Source: Paenibacillus kribbensis
GTDB taxonomy: Bacteria > Bacillota > Bacilli > Paenibacillales > Paenibacillaceae
DNA length: 64,000 bases
Reading direction: 5' to 3'
NCBI RefSeq assembly: GCF_002240415.1
Contig: NZ_CP020028.1
Span: forward strand, 1,258,501-1,322,500
The first letter of the stretch is position 1. Every line of letters starts with the position of its first letter. Shown piece by piece: positions 58,790-64,000 of this stretch. A model generated the notes under the pieces. The model was not told the origin of the DNA. It searched no databases and was given only the letters and a program-made list of their open reading frames with translations. The translations under genes were made by a program, and so were the position numbers.

Positions 58790-60076
58790 ATGAAACCGGT
58801 CAAAGTAGGATTGTTGGGTTTAGGTACGGTAGGAACGGGAGTTGTTCGAATCGTGGAAGGAAATCAGGAAGATTTGAGCAGACAAGTTGGTTCACCTATC
58901 ATTATTGAAAAAATAGCTGTAAAAAATATTGACAAATATCGCTCCATTGAAGTGGATGGTGCTAAGCTTACGGAGGACCCATGGGAAGTCATTCGTGATC
59001 CTGACATTGATATCATTATCGAAGTCATGGGAGGCGTTGATCAGACCAAGGAGTACATTCTGGAAGCGCTGGAGCGAGGCAAGCACATCGTAACAGCCAA
59101 TAAGGACTTAATGGCTTTGCATGGCTCCGAAGTATTAGCTAAGGCGCAGGAAAAGCAATGTGATGTTTTTTATGAAGCCAGCGTAGCAGGCGGGATTCCG
59201 ATCATTCGCACGTTAATTGAGGGTTTTTCCTCCGATCGTATCACCCGTATTATGGGAATTGTGAACGGTACGACAAACTTCATTTTAACTAAAATGAGCC
59301 AGGAGGGGGCCTCGTACGAGGAGGTTCTGAAGGAAGCGCAGGAGCTTGGATACGCTGAAGCCGATCCAACTTCAGATGTAGAGGGACTGGATGCCGCTCG
59401 TAAAATGGCTATTCTCGGCACGCTTGGTTTCCGTTCTGATGTAGAACTCAAGGATGTAAGTGTCAGCGGTATTTCGAAGGTGACCAGTGAGGATATCGCT
59501 TTTGCCAAAAAGCTTGGATATGAAATGAAATTGCTTGGCATTGCAGAGCGCCAGGGCGATGAATTTACGATCAACGTTCAGCCGACGATGGTACGCAAGC
59601 AGCATCCATTGGCTTCAGTGAACGGGGTATTCAACGCAGTGTATGTGCATGGTGAAGCAGTGGGTGAAACGATGTTTTATGGTGCGGGTGCAGGCGAAAT
59701 GCCGACGGCTACATCGGTTGTGGCTGACCTGGTAGCCGTTGTGAAAAACCTCAAGCTTGGCGTGAATGGGCTTAAAGCAATCGTACCTTATAACCCCAAA
59801 AAAATCAGTAATGACGAAGATGTATATTTCAAAAATTTCGTGCTTTTGCATGTGGATGATAAAGCCGGGGTATTGGCACGGATTACGCAGGTATTTGCTG
59901 AATTCAACGTCAGTCTGGCATCTGTTGTACAGCAACCGAATGAGGCTAATCCCGATGCAGAAATTATTATTGTAACGCATTTGGCCAGCAAAGCGAGTAT
60001 GAAAAAGGTTTTGGAGCATTTTGAAACTTTGGACGTGATTCGCCGCATCAAGAGTGTATATCGGGTAGAAGGATAG
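58790..60076 (+). CDS. hom: Homoserine dehydrogenase
   Basis: A 428-residue enzyme that reduces aspartate semialdehyde to homoserine. N-terminal NAD(P)-binding motif GLLGLGTVGTGVVRI, catalytic region KANKDLMALHGSE (seen as VTANKDLMALHG) and YAEADPTSDVEGLDAARKM, and a C-terminal ACT domain (about 350-428, LHVDDKAGVLARITQVFAE) for feedback by threonine. ATG 58790 follows AGGAGGGGAA. It is followed 27 nt later by thrB; threonine synthase (thrC), which lies between hom and thrB in B. subtilis, is absent here. Confidence 0.97.
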   Translation: MKPVKVGLLGLGTVGTGVVRIVEGNQEDLSRQVGSPIIIEKIAVKNIDKYRSIEVDGAKLTEDPWEVIRDPDIDIIIEVMGGVDQTKEYILEALERGKHIVTANKDLMALHGSEVLAKAQEKQCDVFYEASVAGGIPIIRTLIEGFSSDRITRIMGIVNGTTNFILTKMSQEGASYEEVLKEAQELGYAEADPTSDVEGLDAARKMAILGTLGFRSDVELKDVSVSGISKVTSEDIAFAKKLGYEMKLLGIAERQGDEFTINVQPTMVRKQHPLASVNGVFNAVYVHGEAVGETMFYGAGAGEMPTATSVVADLVAVVKNLKLGVNGLKAIVPYNPKKISNDEDVYFKNFVLLHVDDKAGVLARITQVFAEFNVSLASVVQQPNEANPDAEIIIVTHLASKASMKKVLEHFETLDVIRRIKSVYRVEG

Positions 60077-60103
60077 TCAATAAAAGCAGGAGGAATTGTC
60101 TGT

Positions 60104-61072
60104 ATGACCGTTTTGAAAACAGCAAGGGTGCGTGTGCCTGCGAGTACCGCCAACCTGGGTCCCGGTTTTGATACATTGGGCATGGCGTTATCCCTATATG
60201 CATGGATTGAACTGAAAGAGGCCGAACAGACGGCTTTCCATCTGTACGGAGATGAAATGAATGGTGTTCCACAAGATAAAACAAATCTGATTTACAAGGT
60301 AGCACAAATGGTTTTTCGAGAAGCTGGCGTAGCTGTTCCTGAACTGGATATTTCGATGTACTCGGATATTCCGCTTACCCGTGGCTTGGGCAGCAGCGCT
60401 TCCGCCATTATAGGCGCTCTAGTGGCCGCCAATACGCTGATCGGCTCGGCTCTGTCGGATTCCAAACTGTTTGACATGGCGAGCGCTATTGAAAAGCATC
60501 CAGACAATGTTGGAGCCTCCCTGTTTGGCGGCATTATTACTGCCGTGTGGGATGGTAAGCATGCCAAGCACTTACGGATTGAGCCGGATATTAATTTGGA
60601 GGTTACGGTAGTCATTCCAGAGTTTCAATTGTCTACGTCCAAGGCCAGAGAGGTGCTGCCCGAGCATGTATCCTTGAAGGATGCTGTATACAATGTAAGT
60701 CATGCTTCGATGCTTGTAGCAGCATTGGCATCGGGCCGAACAGAGTTGATCGCTGAAGCAATGAGTGATCGGCTTCATCAGCCTTACCGCGCAGCGCTTG
60801 TACCGGGGATGACAGAGATTCTGCAGGATGCGCACCATCATGGTGCCTTAGGCGTGGCGCTCAGCGGGGCTGGACCGACACTCCTGGCGTTGACCGACTG
60901 TCGGGAGAATCGGAAAGCGGAGCTGGAACAGTATTTAACGGATACGATGAGTAAACAGGGCATCAATGCCTCCGTGTTAAAATTGCGCCCGGAGAGTGAA
61001 GGCGTTAAAGTATATACGGAAGGGAATACACTTTCTTTTATGGATATGATAAAAGGGGAACTTATGAAATGA
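60104..61072 (+). CDS. thrB: Homoserine kinase
   Basis: A 322-residue GHMP kinase that phosphorylates homoserine for threonine synthesis. Its N-terminal motif is VPASTANLGPGFDTLGMAL; the ATP loop is TRGLGSSASAIIGAL; the C-terminal glycine motif is GVALSGAGPTLLAL. ATG 60104 follows AGGAGG. Its stop overlaps the start of pheA in ATGA. Confidence 0.97.
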   Translation: MTVLKTARVRVPASTANLGPGFDTLGMALSLYAWIELKEAEQTAFHLYGDEMNGVPQDKTNLIYKVAQMVFREAGVAVPELDISMYSDIPLTRGLGSSASAIIGALVAANTLIGSALSDSKLFDMASAIEKHPDNVGASLFGGIITAVWDGKHAKHLRIEPDINLEVTVVIPEFQLSTSKAREVLPEHVSLKDAVYNVSHASMLVAALASGRTELIAEAMSDRLHQPYRAALVPGMTEILQDAHHHGALGVALSGAGPTLLALTDCRENRKAELEQYLTDTMSKQGINASVLKLRPESEGVKVYTEGNTLSFMDMIKGELMK

Positions 61073-61968
61073 AACGAATTGCACTTCTTCCTGAGGGGAC
61101 CGTTTCTCATGAGGCGATTAAGTATTTGCTAGGAGATACGCCCTGTGAATTACTATTTTATAAGCACATAGCAGACGTGTTTCAGGCAGTAGACAAGGGG
61201 GAGGCAGACTACAGTGTCATTCCCATTGAGAATACGATTGATGGCTCTGTAAGTTTACACATGGATTGGCTTGTACATGAAGTAGACATTCAGATGCAAG
61301 CGGAATGGATATATCCTTCCATTCAAAACCTTATTGGACATCGCAGTGAATTTACCAATGACCGGGGCGAGCTGGATTTGAGCAAAGTGGTCAAAATTAT
61401 GTCTCATCCCGTAGCGCTTCCCCAGTGTAAGGGTTTCATACAGGCTTTCGCTCCTCAAGCTGATTTGGAGAGTGCAGGAAGTACGGCGGAAGCTGTCGAA
61501 ATTGTTAAGCATAACCCTGGTAAAGGCTGGACCGCTCTCGGAACCAAGCTTGCGGCTGCCAAACACGGACTGGATATCTTGGCCAGTAAGGTGACGGATC
61601 ACGACAACAACTTTACCCGTTTTGTTCTGATCGGTCATCAACCTATGAGTCTCCCGCGTACCCCTGATGGACAGCGGACCAGTATTCTGGTTACACCGCC
61701 GCAGGATTTTCCAGGAGCACTGCATCAGGTGTTATCCGCGTTTGCATGGCGCAGGTTGAATCTGTCCCGTATCGAATCGCGTCCAACCAAAAAGCAACTG
61801 GGCAATTATTATTTTTACATTGAAATTTTGGAGTCCCTGCATTCCGTTCTGCTCCCGGCAGCCTTTGCAGAGATTGAGGCTTTGGGGTGTCAGGTACGTA
61901 TTCTTGGCTCCTATCCAAGCTACAAGTATGTTGAAGCAGCGATCGAACCAATTGTAAAGGAACAATAA
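61069..61968 (+). CDS. pheA: Prephenate dehydratase
   Basis: A 299-residue enzyme converting prephenate to phenylpyruvate. The catalytic domain (about 1-185) includes DYSVIPIENTIDGSVSLHMD and NNFTRFVLIG (the TRF motif); the regulatory ACT domain (about 200-290) has the ESRPTKKQLGNYYFYIE feedback motif for phenylalanine. It has no chorismate mutase domain. Translational coupling with thrB links threonine and phenylalanine genes. Confidence 0.97.
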   Translation: MKRIALLPEGTVSHEAIKYLLGDTPCELLFYKHIADVFQAVDKGEADYSVIPIENTIDGSVSLHMDWLVHEVDIQMQAEWIYPSIQNLIGHRSEFTNDRGELDLSKVVKIMSHPVALPQCKGFIQAFAPQADLESAGSTAEAVEIVKHNPGKGWTALGTKLAAAKHGLDILASKVTDHDNNFTRFVLIGHQPMSLPRTPDGQRTSILVTPPQDFPGALHQVLSAFAWRRLNLSRIESRPTKKQLGNYYFYIEILESLHSVLLPAAFAEIEALGCQVRILGSYPSYKYVEAAIEPIVKEQ

Positions 61969-61985
61969 TCGGAGGTGTGGTTTTA

Positions 61986-62870
61986 ATGGCAGAACAATGG
62001 ATTTATCTGGATGGGCAGCATGTAACGAAGGAAAACGCAAAGGTTTCTGTATATGATCATGGTTTCTTGTACGGAGATGGTATATTCGAAGGAATCCGTA
62101 TCTATAACGGCAATATTTTTAAATGCAAAGAGCACTTGGACCGTCTGTATGATTCTGCGAAATCCATTCAGTTGAGCATTCCGTTATCTCAGGATGAAAT
62201 GCTGGAAGCGATGGCTGAAACGATTCGCCTTAATGAAATGCGTAACGGATATATCCGCCTGATTGTATCTCGCGGTGCGGGGAATTTAGGACTTGATCCT
62301 CTTCGTTGTGCGAAGGCAAGTGTCATCATCATCGTGGAGCAGCTCGCCATTTACCCGGAGGAAGCTTACTTGACCGGCCTGAAAACGATCTCTGTCTCCC
62401 AGCGTCGCAATATCCCAGATGCTTTGAATCCGAAAATTAAATCGTTGAACTATCTCAACAATATCCTGGTGAAGATTCAATCTAACTATGCTGGTGTGGG
62501 CGAGGCTATTATGCTCAATTCTCAAGGCTATGTGACAGAAGGCTCCGCGGACAACATTTTCATTGTCAAAAACGGAGTGCTTTATACACCGCCTTGCTAT
62601 TTGGGAGCACTTGAGGGTATAACCCGTAATGCTATCATTGATTTGTGCGCCGAGCTTGGCTATACGCTCAAAGAGCAACCTTTTACATTGCATGATGTAT
62701 ATGTGGCGGATGAGGTCTTTTTTACAGGAACTGCAGCGGAAGTGATTGCAGCTTATGAAGTTGATGGTCGTACGATTGGTTCCGGTGTTGCTGGTCCAGT
62801 GACTTTGGAGCTGCTGGCCGAGTTCAGGAAAATCGTCGATCAGGACGGCTATAAAGTGTGGCAGAACTAA
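61986..62870 (+). CDS. ilvE: Branched-chain amino acid aminotransferase (class IV)
   Basis: A 294-residue fold-type IV PLP enzyme. The PLP lysine lies in NPKIKSLNYLNNIL, and VYDHGFLYGDGIFEGIRIY and VTEGSADNIFIVK are family signatures; EVFFTGTAAEVIA closes the site. It interconverts Val, Leu and Ile with their keto acids; D-amino acid aminotransferase is a less likely alternative. The ATG at 61986 follows CGGAGGTG. It is the last gene of the run before a terminator. Confidence 0.9.
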   Translation: MAEQWIYLDGQHVTKENAKVSVYDHGFLYGDGIFEGIRIYNGNIFKCKEHLDRLYDSAKSIQLSIPLSQDEMLEAMAETIRLNEMRNGYIRLIVSRGAGNLGLDPLRCAKASVIIIVEQLAIYPEEAYLTGLKTISVSQRRNIPDALNPKIKSLNYLNNILVKIQSNYAGVGEAIMLNSQGYVTEGSADNIFIVKNGVLYTPPCYLGALEGITRNAIIDLCAELGYTLKEQPFTLHDVYVADEVFFTGTAAEVIAAYEVDGRTIGSGVAGPVTLELLAEFRKIVDQDGYKVWQN

Positions 62871-62881
62871 AATAAACAGTG

Positions 62882-62932
62882 AATCCTTTTGACAGGATGC
62901 TCGCAAGAGTATTCAGTTGAAAGGATTTTTTG
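62882..62932 (+). terminator. Terminator after ilvE
   Basis: AATCCTTT (62882-62889) pairs with AAAGGATT (62920-62927), the stem continuing through TGAC / GTTG with mismatches, and a T run follows. Confidence 0.8.
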
Positions 62933-63029
62933 GTTTGTATGGGGTCATTCGCCCGGGAGGTGCATAGGATGTAATAACAGAAGCCGGGCGTTTATCCCGC
63001 CCAAACGAAAGCTAGGAGGTTTGTGACCT

Positions 63030-64000
63030 GTGAAAATACACATCGTCAAAAAAGGTGACACCCTGTACTTGCTGGCACAGAAGTATAATGTGGCACTGGA
63101 GAAAGTTATTGCTGCCAATCCCCAATTGGCTGACCCTAATCAGCTGAGCATTGGCGAGAAAATCAAAATCCCGACAGATCCTGTTACGATGGAAACACAA
63201 CCGTCAACGATGTATCAGCACAAGGTTAAGCAAGGAGACACTTTGTGGAAGTTGTCCAAAGCCTGGAATGTACCGCTTAAGCTAATTATTGACGCCAATC
63301 CCCAGCTTAAGAATCCCAACGCTCTTCTGGTTGGAGAAACAGTTCATATCCCACACTATAAGGAAGAAGCCTCTGACCCTGTGGAAAATAAAAAAAATAC
63401 CGCAGTTAAACCAGAGATGACGCAGCCTAAAGCTGAGTCCCCAGTCGAGTCCCCGACCAAGCAGGAGCTTACCCAGCCTAAGGAGGAGTCGAATAACCTT
63501 AAACCGGAGAATATCCCTAGTCCTAATGAACAGATGATGCAGCCGAAAGAAACAGAGAATCCTCCTAAGCTTCCCGAATTAAAACTGCCGGAAGTTCCCA
63601 TGGTACCAGTAAATCCTGCTCCACCTCAAATACAACCCATAGTTACCCAACCGGCTCCGCCTAAAATGCAGCCCATAGTTACACCACCAGCTCCACCTCA
63701 AATGAAACCTATAGTTACTCAACCGATTGCACCGAAGCCACAGCTTCCAGTAAATGTGGAGATGAAGCAACCCGTAACTGAAAAGTTTTGTGTTTACACA
63801 AGCTCGAAGTCGGTGATAAATTCTCCATGGCCAGTACAGCAGTCGACATTTGATTACAGCCCACAAATAAATACAATGCCGAACTCGTGGTATCCGGGTA
63901 TTGGGTCTCCTCAACCTTGGGGAAATGCTTCTGTAAATACCTCCTTTGCAGAAAATGCCTCTCCTTCTGTAGCTCCAATTCAGAGCTATCATCATGACTG
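63030..64000 (+). CDS. safA: Spore coat assembly protein SafA-like, two LysM domains (3' partial)
   Basis: The frame is open for 323 codons and runs off the window. Two LysM domains open it: residues about 2-49 (HIVKKGDTLYLLAQKYNV) and about 62-109 (HKVKQGDTLWKLSKAWNV). A Pro/Glu/Lys-rich linker, three tandem 12-residue repeats and a Pro/Tyr/Asn-rich tail follow. SafA is a morphogenetic hub of the inner coat, recruited by SpoVID. It begins with a GTG at 63030, set by AGGAGGT 9 nt upstream. B. subtilis has a single LysM in SafA, so orthology is inferred from architecture and from position downstream of pheA. Confidence 0.8.
   Translation, partial: MKIHIVKKGDTLYLLAQKYNVALEKVIAANPQLADPNQLSIGEKIKIPTDPVTMETQPSTMYQHKVKQGDTLWKLSKAWNVPLKLIIDANPQLKNPNALLVGETVHIPHYKEEASDPVENKKNTAVKPEMTQPKAESPVESPTKQELTQPKEESNNLKPENIPSPNEQMMQPKETENPPKLPELKLPEVPMVPVNPAPPQIQPIVTQPAPPKMQPIVTPPAPPQMKPIVTQPIAPKPQLPVNVEMKQPVTEKFCVYTSSKSVINSPWPVQQSTFDYSPQINTMPNSWYPGIGSPQPWGNASVNTSFAENASPSVAPIQSYHHD
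63618..63725 (+). repeat. Three tandem 36-bp repeats in safA
   Basis: Units at 63618-63653, 63654-63689 and 63690-63725 encode APPQIQPIVTQP, APPKMQPIVTPP and APPQMKPIVTQP. The copies differ at silent and non-silent sites, so they are not a recent duplication. A degenerate fourth unit (IAPKPQLP) follows. Confidence 0.85.

Overview
The window is core chromosome of a spore-forming, low-GC Gram-positive bacterium, very probably Paenibacillus of the P. polymyxa group. The 448-residue family 1 glycosidase at 12811-14157 closely resembles, from memory, the BglB beta-glucosidase described from P. polymyxa. Sporulation genes (spoVID, spoIIB, spoIVFA, spoIVFB, spo0B, safA) and the gene order from a ysoA-like gene through tig, clpX, lonB, lonA, engB, the hem operon, valS, folC, spoIIB, maf, radC, mreBCD, minCD, spoIVF, rplU-prp-rpmA, spo0B and obg to pheA and safA follow the Bacillus subtilis chromosome. 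I see no mobile element, prophage or CRISPR array.

Layout. 1-3931: end of a biotin-independent malonate decarboxylase operon (mdcB tail, mdcC, fused mdcD-mdcE, mdcG) followed by a membrane acyltransferase-like gene. 4078-8244: a GlcNAc-type PTS gene divergent from glpF-glpK, with a CcpA-type site and a GlpP-type attenuator before glpF. 8337-14157: a beta-glucoside locus (LacI repressor with palindromic operators, ABC binding lipoprotein, two permeases, BglB). 14247-15411: exoA and tRNA-Arg(UCU), both on the minus strand. 15647-26557: protein quality control and GTPase genes (ysoA-like, tig, clpP, clpX, lonB, lonA, engB) with ispG inserted. 26795-28049: an unknown protein and S-adenosylmethionine decarboxylase. 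28287-36978: heme and siroheme operon, hemA-hemX-precorrin-2 dehydrogenase-hemC-cobA/hemD-hemB-hemL, ending in an RluA-type pseudouridine synthase. 37104-38378: spoVID. 38440-44253: valine T-box, valS, folC, murC. 44420-53527: spoIIB, a DUF4321 protein, maf, radC, mreBCD, minCD and spoIVFA-spoIVFB. 53577-58154: RNase G-type nuclease, L21 leader, rplU-prp-rpmA, spo0B, obg. 58310-62870: an ACT-domain regulator, hom, thrB, pheA and a branched-chain aminotransferase. 63030-64000: the 5' part of safA, cut by the window end.

Most genes are typical members of known families. The points worth a second look are local: a probable one-base frameshift at the end of spoIVFA, a probable CTG start for mreC, a two-operator LacI arrangement, a membrane-anchored Spo0B-like protein, a short RNase G without its usual C-terminal part, a threonine regulator linked to hom-thrB, structured non-coding DNA before clpP and between tRNA-Arg and exoA, three stacked hairpin terminators after minD, and an unrecognised 195-residue protein. 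I did not find a convincing wholly new multi-gene system.
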